A stretch of 64,000 nt of DNA, taken from Streptomyces sp. RB17. Its GTDB lineage: Bacteria; Actinomycetota; Actinomycetes; Streptomycetales; Streptomycetaceae. A model generated the notes under the pieces. It had not been told where the DNA came from. It saw only the letters and a program-made list of their open reading frames with translations, and searched no databases. The DNA lies in the NCBI RefSeq assembly GCF_009604455.1, contig NZ_WEGL01000009.1, positions 1-64,000 on the forward strand. Reading direction: 5' to 3'. This document shows, in pieces, positions 8,512-17,347 of the stretch. Numbering within the stretch: the stretch's first letter is position 1; each line of letters opens with the position of its first letter. The position numbers were made by a program, and so were the translations under genes.

Positions 8512-8832
8512 ATGAACGACTCGGTTCCGGAGACGGAGATCCCGCAGGATTCGGTGCGGGAGGCGGTGGAGGCACCGGAGGCGTACGACCCCGCCTCGCC
8601 CGCCCCCCTGAACGTCCCGCGCACCCCCACCGGCAACGCCGAGGTCGACGCCCAGCTGGAGCGGCTGGCCGACGCCGACCACCTCGCCACCGACGGACAC
8701 GTCGAGGTGTACGAGGATGTACACCGAGGGCTGCGCGACGCGCTCACCGCGCTCGACGCCCGCCCGGCACCACCGGCGCCCTCACCCTCGTACCGACAGG
8801 CGCCTTCACCGGCGTACCAAAACAGGAGCTGA
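8512..8832 (+). CDS. Small conserved hypothetical protein upstream of tlyA
   Basis: A 106-residue acidic protein with no recognised domain. The middle (EVDAQLERLADADHLATDGHVEVYEDVHRGLRDALTALD) is predicted helical and coiled-coil-like; both ends are proline-rich and disordered. It starts with ATG at 8512 (MNDSVPETE) and ends 7 nt before the GTG of tlyA, so the two are almost certainly cotranscribed. I recall small proteins of this kind preceding tlyA in other streptomycetes, but cannot verify that here. Confidence 0.72.
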   Translation: MNDSVPETEIPQDSVREAVEAPEAYDPASPAPLNVPRTPTGNAEVDAQLERLADADHLATDGHVEVYEDVHRGLRDALTALDARPAPPAPSPSYRQAPSPAYQNRS

Positions 8833-8839
8833 ACCCAAC

Positions 8840-9655
8840 GTGGCAGGAGTCGCACGCCGTCGTCTGGACGCGGAGCTGGTCCGCCGGAAGCTCGCGCGCT
8901 CGCGCGAGCACGCCAGCCAGCTGATCGCCGCCGGGCGGGTCACCGTCGGCAAGACCGTGGCGACCAAGCCGGCCACCCAGGTGGAGACCGCCGCCGCGAT
9001 CGTGGTGCAGGCCGACGACAGCGAGCCCGACTACGTCTCGCGCGGCGGGCACAAGCTCGCCGGCGCGCTGGAGGTCTTCGTCCCGCAGGGGCTCGTGGCC
9101 GAGGGCCGGCGCGCGCTGGACGCCGGCGCGTCCACCGGCGGCTTCACCGACGTCCTGCTGCGCGCGGGCGCCGCGCACGTCGTCGCCGTGGACGTCGGAT
9201 ACGGACAGCTCGCCTGGTCTCTCCGGAACGATGAACGCGTCACCGTCAAGGACCGTACGAACGTACGCGAGTTGACGCTCGAGGCGATCGATGGGGAACC
9301 TGTGGATCTTGTCGTGGGCGATCTGTCCTTCATCCCGCTCGGACTGGTGCTGCCGGCCCTGAAGCGGTGCGTGAAGCCGGACGCCGACCTGGTGATGATG
9401 GTCAAGCCGCAGTTCGAGGTCGGCAAGGAGCGGCTCGGCAGCGGGGGTGTCGTACGGAGTCCGCAACTGCGGGCGGAGGCCGTGCGGGGAGTGGCCGAGA
9501 AGGCCTGGGAGCTGGGGCTCGGGGTGCAGGGAGTCACCGCCAGTCCGCTGCCCGGCCCCTCGGGGAACGTCGAGTACTTTCTCTGGTTGCGGGCGGGGGC
9601 ACCCCAGGTGGACCCGGCCGACGTAGACCGTGCAGTGGCGGAGGGGCCGCGTTGA
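8840..9655 (+). CDS. tlyA: TlyA family rRNA 2'-O-methyltransferase / hemolysin-like protein
   Basis: A 271-residue protein. Residues 1-65 form an S4 RNA-binding domain (RRLDAELVRRKLARSREHA, LIAAGRVTVG). The rest is an FtsJ/RrmJ-type methyltransferase, with the SAM-binding loop LDAGASTGGFTDVLL near residues 93-105 and catalytic K-D-K-E residues in keeping with the family. TlyA methylates 16S and 23S rRNA nucleotides in actinobacteria and confers capreomycin sensitivity. The GTG at 8840 begins MAGVARRRLD after a GGAG site. Its TGA overlaps the TTG start of nadK. Confidence 0.92.
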   Translation: MAGVARRRLDAELVRRKLARSREHASQLIAAGRVTVGKTVATKPATQVETAAAIVVQADDSEPDYVSRGGHKLAGALEVFVPQGLVAEGRRALDAGASTGGFTDVLLRAGAAHVVAVDVGYGQLAWSLRNDERVTVKDRTNVRELTLEAIDGEPVDLVVGDLSFIPLGLVLPALKRCVKPDADLVMMVKPQFEVGKERLGSGGVVRSPQLRAEAVRGVAEKAWELGLGVQGVTASPLPGPSGNVEYFLWLRAGAPQVDPADVDRAVAEGPR

Positions 9656-10569
9656 CACAGAACCTGGCGCGTACTGTTTTCCTGCTCGCCCACACCGGGC
9701 GGCCCGCGGCGATCCGCAGTGCGGAACTCGTCGTCAAGGGCCTGCTGCGGCATGGCATCGGGGTGCGGGTGCTGGAGGAAGAGGCGCGCGACCTGCCGCT
9801 GCCGGACGAGGTGGAGCTGGTCAAGGAGGCGACCCCGCAGTGCCTCGACGGGTGCGAGCTGCTGATCGTGCTCGGCGGTGACGGCACGCTGCTGCGGGGG
9901 GCCGAGTTCGCGCGGGCGTCCGGGGTGCCGATGCTCGGCGTCAACCTCGGACGGGTGGGGTTCCTCGCGGAGGCCGAACGGGACGACCTCGATCGGGTGG
10001 TCGACCGGGTGGTGGCGCGGTCGTACGAGGTCGAGGAGCGGATGACCGTCGACGTCGTCGTGCACCGCAACGGGGACATCGTGCACACCGACTGGGCGCT
10101 GAACGAGGCGGCCGTACAGAAGGCCGGCGCCGAGAAGCTGCTGGAAGTCGTGCTGGAGATCGACGGGCGCCCGGTGACGGGGTTCGGGTGCGACGGGGTC
10201 GTCCTGTCGACGCCGACCGGGTCGACGGCGTATGCCTTCTCCGCCGGGGGGCCGGTCGTCTGGCCCGAGGTGGAGGCGCTGCTGATGGTGCCGATCAGCG
10301 CGCATGCCCTGTTCGCCAAGCCGCTGGTGACCTCGCCGGATTCCGTGCTCGCGGTGGAGGTGCTGCCTCATGTTCCGCCGGGCGTGCTGTGGTGTGACGG
10401 GCGGCGGACGGTCGAGCTGCCGCCGGGGGCGCGGGTGGAGGTGCGGCGCGGGGCGGTGCCGGTGCGGCTTGCTCGACTCCATCACTCTTCGTTCACGGAT
10501 CGGCTGGTTGCGAAGTTTGCGTTGCCGACGACCGGATGGCGGGGCGCGCCGCACCACTCGGCGGAGTGA
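9652..10569 (+). CDS. nadK: NAD kinase
   Basis: A 305-residue ATP-NAD kinase, which phosphorylates NAD+ to NADP+. The catalytic GGDGT motif is at about residues 74-78, the NE/D motif is in WALNEAAVQ, and the glycine-rich conserved region TPTGSTAYAFSAGGPVV is intact. The TTG start at 9652 is supported by a GGAGGGG site 7 nt upstream and by overlap with the tlyA stop. Operon position between tlyA and recN is the classical actinobacterial arrangement. Confidence 0.93.
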   Translation: MTQNLARTVFLLAHTGRPAAIRSAELVVKGLLRHGIGVRVLEEEARDLPLPDEVELVKEATPQCLDGCELLIVLGGDGTLLRGAEFARASGVPMLGVNLGRVGFLAEAERDDLDRVVDRVVARSYEVEERMTVDVVVHRNGDIVHTDWALNEAAVQKAGAEKLLEVVLEIDGRPVTGFGCDGVVLSTPTGSTAYAFSAGGPVVWPEVEALLMVPISAHALFAKPLVTSPDSVLAVEVLPHVPPGVLWCDGRRTVELPPGARVEVRRGAVPVRLARLHHSSFTDRLVAKFALPTTGWRGAPHHSAE

Positions 10570-10620
10570 CAAAGGCGGGCCGTGTGCACGACCCACCCCG
10601 GACCTCGTATGGTCTGTTCC

Positions 10621-12351
10621 GTGTTGGAGGAGATGCGGATACGGTCGCTCGGGGTCATCGACGATGCCGTCGTCGAGCTGTCGCCTGGGTTCACCGCGGT
10701 CACCGGTGAGACCGGTGCGGGCAAGACCATGGTGGTCACCAGCCTGGGGCTGCTGCTCGGCGGCCGGGCGGACCCGGCGCTCGTGCGGATCGGGGCCGAG
10801 AAGGCGGTCGTGGAGGGGCGGGTCACCGTTCCCGACGACGCCGCCGCCGTCGTACGCGCCGAGGAGGCCGGGGCCGAGCTGGACGACGGGGCCCTGCTGA
10901 TCAGCCGTACCGTTTCCGCCGAGGGACGCTCGCGGGCGCACCTCGGCGGGCGCAGCGTGCCCGTGGGGCTGCTCGCCGAGCTGGCCGACGACCTGGTGGC
11001 CGTGCACGGACAGACCGACCAGCAGGGGCTGCTGAAGCTGTCCAGGCAGCGGCAGGCGCTGGACCGGTACGCGGGCGACGCCGTCGCCGTACCGCTCGCC
11101 AAGTACACCGAGGCCTACCGGCGGTTGCGGGCCGTCGCCGTCGAGCTGGAGGAGATCACCACGCGCGCGCGTGAGCGGGCGCAGGAAGCCGACATGCTGC
11201 GGTACGGGCTCGAGGAGATCGCCGCCGTCGAGCCACGCGCCGGAGAGGACGCCGAGCTGGCCGAGGAGGCCGAGCGGCTGGGGCACGCCGAGGCGCTGTC
11301 GTCCGCCGCGACGGCCGCGCACGCCGCGCTCGCGGGCAATCCCGAGGACCCCGAGGGGATCGACGCCTCCACCCTCGTCGCGGGCGCCCACCGCGCGCTG
11401 GAGGCCGTGCGTGCGCACGACCCGGCGCTGGCCTCCCTCGCCGACCGGATCGGGGAGATCGGGATCCTGCTGGGCGATGTCGCCGGTGAGCTGGCGGGGT
11501 ACGCCGACGACCTGGACGCCGATCCGCTGCGGCTGGCCGCGGTGGAGGAGCGCCGGGCCGCGCTGACCACGCTGACGCGCAAGTACGGCGAGGACGTGAA
11601 CGCCGTCCTCACCTGGGCCGAGCAGAGCGCGGCGCGTCTGACCGAGCTGGACGGCGACGACGAGCGGATCGACGAGCTGACCGCCGAGCGGGACGCGCTG
11701 CGCACCGAACTGGGCGGGCTCGCACAGGCGTTGACGGACGCGCGGACGGAGGCCGCCGAGCGGTTCGCCGCCGCCGTGACCGCCGAGCTGGCCTCGCTCG
11801 CCATGCCCCACGCGCGCGTGTCCTTCGCCATCCGGCAGACCGAGGACCCGGAGGGCGTGGAGGTCGGCGGGCGTACGGTCGCGTACGGGCCGTCGGGCGT
11901 GGACGAGGTCGAGCTGCTGCTCGCCCCGCACCCCGGTGCCCCGCCGCGGCCCATCGCCAAGGGCGCGTCCGGCGGTGAGCTGTCCCGCGTGATGCTCGCC
12001 GTGGAGGTCGTGTTCGCGGGCACCGACCCCGTGCCGACGTATCTCTTCGACGAGGTCGACGCCGGTGTCGGCGGCAAGGCCGCGGTCGAGATCGGCCGCC
12101 GCCTCGCCAAGCTCGCCAGGACCGCGCAGGTCGTCGTGGTGACCCATCTGCCCCAGGTGGCCGCCTTCGCCGACCGGCAGTTGCTGGTCGAGAAGACCAA
12201 CGACGGATCGGTCACCCGCTCCGGCGTCAAGGTCCTGGAGGGCGAGGAGCGCATCCGCGAACTCTCCCGGATGCTGGCCGGCCAGGAGGACTCCGAGACG
12301 GCCCGCGCCCACGCGGAGGAACTGCTGGCGACGGCCAGGGCGGATCTGTAG
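10621..12351 (+). CDS. recN: DNA repair protein RecN
   Basis: A 576-residue SMC-like ATPase for double-strand-break repair. Walker A GETGAGKT is at residues 29-36. The central region is coiled coil. The C-terminal half has the signature GASGGELSRVMLAVEVVF and Walker B TYLFDEVDAGVGGKAA, followed by VVVTHLPQVAAFAD. The GTG at 10621 (VLEEMRIRSLG) is taken as start; ATG 10609 and ATG 10633 are also possible because no clear ribosome-binding site decides. No LexA-type box was seen in the 51-bp gap after nadK. Confidence 0.92.
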   Translation: MLEEMRIRSLGVIDDAVVELSPGFTAVTGETGAGKTMVVTSLGLLLGGRADPALVRIGAEKAVVEGRVTVPDDAAAVVRAEEAGAELDDGALLISRTVSAEGRSRAHLGGRSVPVGLLAELADDLVAVHGQTDQQGLLKLSRQRQALDRYAGDAVAVPLAKYTEAYRRLRAVAVELEEITTRARERAQEADMLRYGLEEIAAVEPRAGEDAELAEEAERLGHAEALSSAATAAHAALAGNPEDPEGIDASTLVAGAHRALEAVRAHDPALASLADRIGEIGILLGDVAGELAGYADDLDADPLRLAAVEERRAALTTLTRKYGEDVNAVLTWAEQSAARLTELDGDDERIDELTAERDALRTELGGLAQALTDARTEAAERFAAAVTAELASLAMPHARVSFAIRQTEDPEGVEVGGRTVAYGPSGVDEVELLLAPHPGAPPRPIAKGASGGELSRVMLAVEVVFAGTDPVPTYLFDEVDAGVGGKAAVEIGRRLAKLARTAQVVVVTHLPQVAAFADRQLLVEKTNDGSVTRSGVKVLEGEERIRELSRMLAGQEDSETARAHAEELLATARADL

Positions 12352-12871
12352 GCGGGCTCGGGTTCGGGTTCGGAGCGGGTGCTGACAGGGTGCTCGCCGA
12401 GGGTGCCACCCTCGGCGCCGCGCACTTCATGGGTCTCGAGCGCGTGGTGATTGGTCACATGGGGGCGCGCGTGCTCGGCGTCGCGCTGGGGGCGGCCGTC
12501 GTGGCGGGCGACCGGTGCGCGGGACTGCTCGCGCACGCCGGTCGCCGTCCTGGCCGCCGCCGTGCACGGGGACCGGGTGAGCGCCTGGGCGCAACCGCTG
12601 TGAGCGTCTGACCTGGCCGGACGCGGTCGCACGGCGTTCGGCCGCGCCGGGGTTTTCCTCACTCGTGTGGGTGACGTGCTCCGGCGCAGTGCCCCGGCCC
12701 GCCGCACAGTGCGCCCTCCGGATTTCCCGTAACGGCCGTTCCCCCTGGCATGCTTGAGCGCACACGGTCCGCGCGGCAGGCGCGCGGGGTACGTCCTTCC
12801 GCCCCCCTGAGCCCGCTACCTTCTGTACGTTTCCTCGTGACCGCCCACGCCGAACCAGGAGCCCCGGCCCC
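12352..12871. other. 520-bp gap after recN
   Basis: No convincing gene is present. It contains a GC hairpin at 12396-12416 (see terminator) and presumably the promoter of the glycosyltransferase, although no clear -10/-35 pair stands out. A 73-codon open frame at 12390-12611 has no recognisable similarity or ribosome-binding site and was not accepted. Confidence 0.6.
12396..12416 (+). terminator. Possible recN terminator hairpin
   Basis: Arms GCCGAGGGT and ACCCTCGGC form a perfect 9-bp stem with a 3-nt loop about 45 nt after recN. There is no T-tract, so termination function is uncertain, though U-free hairpins are common in Streptomyces. Confidence 0.45.
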
Positions 12872-14008
12872 GTGAGCCCCCTGAGCAGCAACGCACCGCA
12901 CGGCCAGTCGCCGCTGCGCACCGTGCAGGTGCTGGGGGGAGGCAACGCCGGCAGCAGCGTGCATGTGCGCTCGCTGGCCGAGGGGCTGGTGGCGAGGGGG
13001 GTGCGGGTCACCGTGTGCGCCCCCGTCGAGGCCGACCGCGCCTACGACTTCACCGGCGCCGGTGCCGAGCACGTGCACGTGCCGCGCAGCAGCGACCCCG
13101 TCTCGGTGGCCGCGCTGCGGACCGCCTGCGCCAACGCCGACCTGGTGCACGCGCACGGGCTGCACGCCTCCTTCCGGGCCGTCCTCGCACTCAGCGGCCG
13201 GAGCACCCCGCTGGTGGTCACCTGGCACAACCGGGCACGGGCGCAGGGCCCGCGGGCGCATCTGCTGCGGCTGCTGGAGCGGCGGGTGGTGCGGACGGCG
13301 GCCGTGGTCCTCGGCACCAGCTCCGACCTGGTGGACCGGGCCCGGGACACCGGGGCACGGGACGCCCGGCTCGCCCCCGTGGGCCTGCCGGGCCGGCGGC
13401 GGCCCGTCGTCCCCGACGACCCCGACCGGCTGCGCCCCAAGGTCCGGGCCGAACTGGGCGCCATCGGACGCCCGTTGCTCATCGCGGTCGGCTCCCTCGA
13501 CCGGCAGCGCGGCTACGACCTCCTGCTCGACGCGGCCCGCGCCTGGCGGGACCTGGACCCCGTGCCGCTGGTCGTCATCGCCGGGGAGGGGCCGCTGCGG
13601 GCGGAGCTGCAGCGGCGGATCGAGGACGAGGAGCTGCCGGTGCGGCTCATCGGGCACCGGGGGGACGTGCCCGAGCTGCTCGCCGCCGCCGATCTGGCGC
13701 TGCTGACGAGCAGGTGGGAGTCGAGGTCCGTCCTCGCCCAGGAGGCCCTCTACGCGCGCGTGCCGCTCGTCGCGACCCGGGTCGGCGGCATCCCCGACCT
13801 CGTCGGCGACGCGGCCGAACTCGTCCCGTACGGCGACCCGGAGGCGCTCGCGTCCACCGTCGTGCGGCTCCTCGCGGACCCGGAGCGCCGGGAGGAGCTG
13901 CGCGAGCGCGGGGTGCGGCAGACTGCCGGCTGGCCGACCGAGGACGAGACGGTCGCCCAAGTGCTCAGTGTCTACGACGAGTTGACGCAGCCCCGGCCGC
14001 TCGCTTAG
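12872..14008 (+). CDS. Family 4-type glycosyltransferase
   Basis: A 378-residue GT-B fold glycosyltransferase. The N-terminal half starts with TVQVLGGGNAGSSVHVRSLAEGL, the acceptor domain. The C-terminal half has LLIAVGSLDRQRGYDLLLDA, the VVIAGEGP strand and the nucleotide-sugar motif SRWESRSVLAQEALYA. Substrate is unknown; cell-envelope glycoconjugates are plausible. The GTG at 12872 follows an AGGAG site at a long distance. It stands alone, after a long gap behind recN and before a low-GC regulatory region. Confidence 0.82.
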   Translation: MSPLSSNAPHGQSPLRTVQVLGGGNAGSSVHVRSLAEGLVARGVRVTVCAPVEADRAYDFTGAGAEHVHVPRSSDPVSVAALRTACANADLVHAHGLHASFRAVLALSGRSTPLVVTWHNRARAQGPRAHLLRLLERRVVRTAAVVLGTSSDLVDRARDTGARDARLAPVGLPGRRRPVVPDDPDRLRPKVRAELGAIGRPLLIAVGSLDRQRGYDLLLDAARAWRDLDPVPLVVIAGEGPLRAELQRRIEDEELPVRLIGHRGDVPELLAAADLALLTSRWESRSVLAQEALYARVPLVATRVGGIPDLVGDAAELVPYGDPEALASTVVRLLADPERREELRERGVRQTAGWPTEDETVAQVLSVYDELTQPRPLA

Positions 14009-14068
14009 TGCCGGTGCCGAACGTGTGCCGCGCAGTTGCGACCGCGTCTCATGTCACCCAGAGTGACT

Positions 14069-14111
14069 TATCGTATCGATGAGATAGAAAAAATGATAAC
14101 AGCTGTAATAT
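14069..14111 (+). promoter_or_regulatory. Candidate TetR operator and leaderless promoter
   Basis: An 18-bp imperfect palindrome, TATCgtATCGATgaGATA (14069-14086), sits in an unusually AT-rich stretch. A possible -10 element TAATAT (14106-14111) ends 7 nt before the ATG of the TetR gene, and there is no Shine-Dalgarno sequence, so the transcript is probably leaderless. TetR proteins commonly bind such palindromes in their own promoters; autoregulation is inferred. Confidence 0.55.
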
Positions 14112-14118
14112 CCCTATT

Positions 14119-14886
14119 ATGCGGACGCGAACAGCGCAGACGCGGGAACGGATCCTGCATGCCGCAGCGGATCTGTTGACCCGCGAAGGTCGTGCGGCTG
14201 TTTCGACGCGGGCGGTGAGCGCCGCGGCCGGGGTGCAGCCGCCGACGCTGTACCGCCTGTTCGGTGACAAGGACGGACTGCTCGACGCGGTCGCGGCCTA
14301 CGGGTTCCAGCAGTACCTCGCCGAGAAGCAGGCCCTCGGGGAAACCGACGACCCCATCGACGACCTGCGCCGGTCCTGGGACCTGCACGTGGGGTTCGGC
14401 CTTTCCCGGCCGGGTTGCTACGTACTGATGTATGGCGAAGGGCGTTACCGCAGGGACATTCCGGCAGGGCTGGAGACCATTGCGATTCTGCGCCGGAACA
14501 TCGCCCGGGTGGCCGCTGCCGGCCGGCTTCGCATGAGTGTGGAGCGCGCGACCCAGCTCATGCACGCCAACGGGGTCGGAGTCGTGTTGTCGCTGCTCTC
14601 CACTCCGCCGTCCGAACGGGACCCCGAGCTGCCGGCGGTCGCTCGTGAACACGTGCTGCGAACGATCACGACGGTGGGTGACATCGAGCCCGAGGCGCCG
14701 GCGGACGTCGTGAGCCGGGCCGCGGCGCTGCGCGAGGCCTTGCGCGACAGCGGCACCAGGGCCCTGACGCAGGCCGAGCGCGCGCTGCTGGCCGATTGGC
14801 TCGATCGCCTCGCCGACACGGGCGAGCCGGGTCCTGCCGCCCGAGGAACACCCGGCAGAAGGGATGACCGCGATGCCCACAGGTGA
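14119..14886 (+). CDS. TetR family transcriptional regulator
   Basis: A 255-residue regulator. The N-terminal helix-turn-helix is typical: TRERILHAAADLLTREG, then VSTRAVSAAAGVQPPTLYRLFGDKDGLL at about residues 25-52. The C-terminal ligand-binding domain resembles those with a conserved YGEGR segment; the ligand is unknown. The ATG at 14119 has no ribosome-binding site but lies 7 nt after TAATAT, fitting leaderless translation. The last 23 nt overlap the start of the downstream phosphatase gene, so both are coexpressed and the regulator probably controls that phosphatase. Confidence 0.85.
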   Translation: MRTRTAQTRERILHAAADLLTREGRAAVSTRAVSAAAGVQPPTLYRLFGDKDGLLDAVAAYGFQQYLAEKQALGETDDPIDDLRRSWDLHVGFGLSRPGCYVLMYGEGRYRRDIPAGLETIAILRRNIARVAAAGRLRMSVERATQLMHANGVGVVLSLLSTPPSERDPELPAVAREHVLRTITTVGDIEPEAPADVVSRAAALREALRDSGTRALTQAERALLADWLDRLADTGEPGPAARGTPGRRDDRDAHR

Positions 14887-17338
14887 CCAGACGGCTCCGA
14901 CGGCCGTGCGGGGAGCGCCGCGGTCGGCGGGGCAGATGATCGGCGCTGCCATCGCGGTCGTCGACGGGACGGGGACGATGGTGGGCTGGACGCAGGCTGC
15001 CCAGCGACTCACCGGATTCTCCGCCGCCGAGGTGGTCGGCCGCTCCGCCGCGGAGGTGCTGGCACCTGAGGACGGCGTGAAGGCATCGGAATGCGCGGAG
15101 CGGTGCCGTGTCGAGGGCGGCTGGTCCGGACTCGTCGGTCTTCGCCACCGCGACGGCGGCCGACTGGAGGTGAATCTGCGGGTCGCCCCGCTGGCGGGGC
15201 AGGACGGGCGGATGCGCTGGCTCGTCTCCGCGACCTGCATGGCCGACATCTCCTCGTCCCCGGTGAACGGACTGGGACTGGATTCCCTCCTGTCCAGTGC
15301 GCCGATCGGCATCGCCGTCCGTGATCCGGAGCTGCGCTGCACCTGGGTGAACGACGCTCTGGCGCTCCAGGACGGCATCTCTCGCGAACAGCGGCTGGGC
15401 CGACGTCTGACGGAGGTGCTGCCGGGATGCGACGCCGAAGTGGTCGAGGCGGTGATGCGGCGGGTACTGGAAAGCGGCATTCCGGCGGTGGACCACGAAT
15501 ACCGGCTGAGCCCGTCGGCGACGGTCCCGAGGCGGGAGCAGGCGTTCTCGGTCTCCTTCTTCCGCCTCGACGACAGGGAAGGCCGCGCGTCGGGCGTGTG
15601 CGCCCTGGTCGTCGATGTGACGGACCGCGAGCGGGCGCGTGAGCGGCTGGCCATCCTCAGCGAGGCCGGCACGCGGATCGGCAGCACGCTGGACGTGTTG
15701 CGGACCGGGCAGGAACTCGCCGACTTCGCCGTGCCGCGCCTCGCGGACTACGTCATCGTCGACCTGGCGGAGTCGGTGCCGCTGGGCGAGGAGTCGCCGG
15801 CCCGGCTCGGCGCGGTGGGCGGCCGCATACCGCCCTTCCGCCGGGCAGGGGTGGCGTCGATCCACGCAGGGGCCCCGGAGTCCCTCTGGCCGCGCGGGGA
15901 GCCGGTCTTCGTCCCCGCCTCCTCGCCCTTCGCCGAGGTCCTGACCTCCGGCAGATCCCACCTGGAACCGGTGCTGGACACCTCTCCCGGCACATGGCTC
16001 GACCAGGACCCGGGCCGGGCGGAGAAGATCCGCCGGTACGGGATGCATTCCCTGATGGTCGTGCCGATTCACGCGCGCGGGGCGGTGCTGGGTGTGGCGG
16101 TCTTCGTGCGCACCGCCGATCCCGCGCCGTTCGAAGCGGACGATCTGCTCTTCGCCGAGGAACTCGTCTCCCGTGCCGCGCTGTCACTGGACAACGCCCG
16201 CCGGTACGTGCGCGAACGCGCCGCGGCCCTCGCGCTGCAGCGCAACCTGCTGCCACGCCGCCTCACCGGCGGGGCCGCCGTCGAGGTGGCCTCCCGCTAC
16301 CTCCCCGCGGACACGGAGGACGGCGTGGGAGGTGACTGGTTCGACGTCATCCCGCTCTCCGGCGCCCGGGTGGCGCTGGTCGTGGGCGACGTGGTCGGGC
16401 ACGGGATCAACGCCGCGGCCACCATGGGCAGGCTCCGCACGGCGGTGCACACGCTCGCGACCATGGACCTGCCTCCCGACGAGCTGCTGGTCCAGCTCGA
16501 CGACACGATCTCCCGGCTCGCCGAGGAGGACCTCGACGCCACGGACCGGACCGTCGCGGACGTGGGTGCCACATGCCTGTACGCCGTCTACGACCCGGTG
16601 ACCCGCCGCTGCGCGATGGCACGTGCCGGGCATCCCCCGCCCGCGGTCGTCTCGCCCGACGGCCGGGTCACCTTCCCCGACCTGCCGCCCGGCCTGCCGC
16701 TCGGCATCGGCATGGCGGCCTCCTTCGAGGCCGTGGAGCTGGACCTCGCCGAGGGCTGCGTCCTCGCCTTCTACACCGACGGACTGATCGAGACGAGGGA
16801 CGCGGACATCGACGCGGGGATGCAGCGACTGGGCGCTGCCCTGGCACAGCCCGGCCGCCCCCTGGAAGAGCTCTGTTCGGCCGTGGTCGACACCCTGCCG
16901 AGCCGGGCACCGTCCGACGACGCGACGCTGCTCCTGGCCCGGACCCGCGTGCTCAGTCCGACCCAGGTCGCCTCGTGGGAGCTGCCGCCCGATCCGGCCG
17001 TCGTCGGCGACGCCCGCGCGTTGTCCGCAGCCCAGTTGACCGAGTGGGGGCTGGAGCACCTGGCGCCCACCACCGAACTGATCGTCAGCGAACTCGTCAC
17101 CAACGCCGTCCGGTACGGCACGGGCCCGATCACGCTGCGTCTGATCCGGCACCACGTGCTGGTCTGCGAGGTCTCCGACGCCAGCGACACCGTCCCACGC
17201 CTGCGCCATGCCCGGGCCACGGACGAGGGCGGTCGAGGACTGTTCCTCGTGGCACAGCTGTCCCACCGGCGAGGCACCCGTCACACGACCGGCGGCAAGA
17301 TCGTCTGGGCCGAACAGGAACTGACACCCGCGCTCTGA
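14864..17338 (+). CDS. PAS/GAF-sensing SpoIIE-type PP2C phosphatase with HATPase domain
   Basis: An 824-residue cytoplasmic signalling protein. Order: PAS at about 20-125 (GAAIAVVDGTGTMVGWTQAA), a second PAS at about 150-260, GAF at about 270-445, a SpoIIE-type PP2C domain at about 460-690 with metal-binding DGVGGDWFDVI and VGDVVGHGINAA, and a C-terminal HATPase_c of the RsbW type at about 700-820 (SELVTNAVRYG, DEGGRGLFLVAQL). Such proteins dephosphorylate anti-anti-sigma factors; the RsbW-like end can phosphorylate them. No sigma factor or STAS gene is adjacent, so the partner is elsewhere. The ATG at 14864 follows GAAGG and overlaps the TetR gene. Confidence 0.9.
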   Translation: MTAMPTGDQTAPTAVRGAPRSAGQMIGAAIAVVDGTGTMVGWTQAAQRLTGFSAAEVVGRSAAEVLAPEDGVKASECAERCRVEGGWSGLVGLRHRDGGRLEVNLRVAPLAGQDGRMRWLVSATCMADISSSPVNGLGLDSLLSSAPIGIAVRDPELRCTWVNDALALQDGISREQRLGRRLTEVLPGCDAEVVEAVMRRVLESGIPAVDHEYRLSPSATVPRREQAFSVSFFRLDDREGRASGVCALVVDVTDRERARERLAILSEAGTRIGSTLDVLRTGQELADFAVPRLADYVIVDLAESVPLGEESPARLGAVGGRIPPFRRAGVASIHAGAPESLWPRGEPVFVPASSPFAEVLTSGRSHLEPVLDTSPGTWLDQDPGRAEKIRRYGMHSLMVVPIHARGAVLGVAVFVRTADPAPFEADDLLFAEELVSRAALSLDNARRYVRERAAALALQRNLLPRRLTGGAAVEVASRYLPADTEDGVGGDWFDVIPLSGARVALVVGDVVGHGINAAATMGRLRTAVHTLATMDLPPDELLVQLDDTISRLAEEDLDATDRTVADVGATCLYAVYDPVTRRCAMARAGHPPPAVVSPDGRVTFPDLPPGLPLGIGMAASFEAVELDLAEGCVLAFYTDGLIETRDADIDAGMQRLGAALAQPGRPLEELCSAVVDTLPSRAPSDDATLLLARTRVLSPTQVASWELPPDPAVVGDARALSAAQLTEWGLEHLAPTTELIVSELVTNAVRYGTGPITLRLIRHHVLVCEVSDASDTVPRLRHARATDEGGRGLFLVAQLSHRRGTRHTTGGKIVWAEQELTPAL

Positions 17339-17347
17339 CCCGCGCTC

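Noticed and set aside
9031-12312. A 1,093-codon minus-strand open frame across tlyA, nadK and recN.
   Set aside because: Typical antisense shadow of GC-rich codon use; both conserved genes on the plus strand are certain.
12390-12611. A 73-codon frame behind recN.
   Set aside because: No ribosome-binding site or family features; it contains the likely recN terminator.
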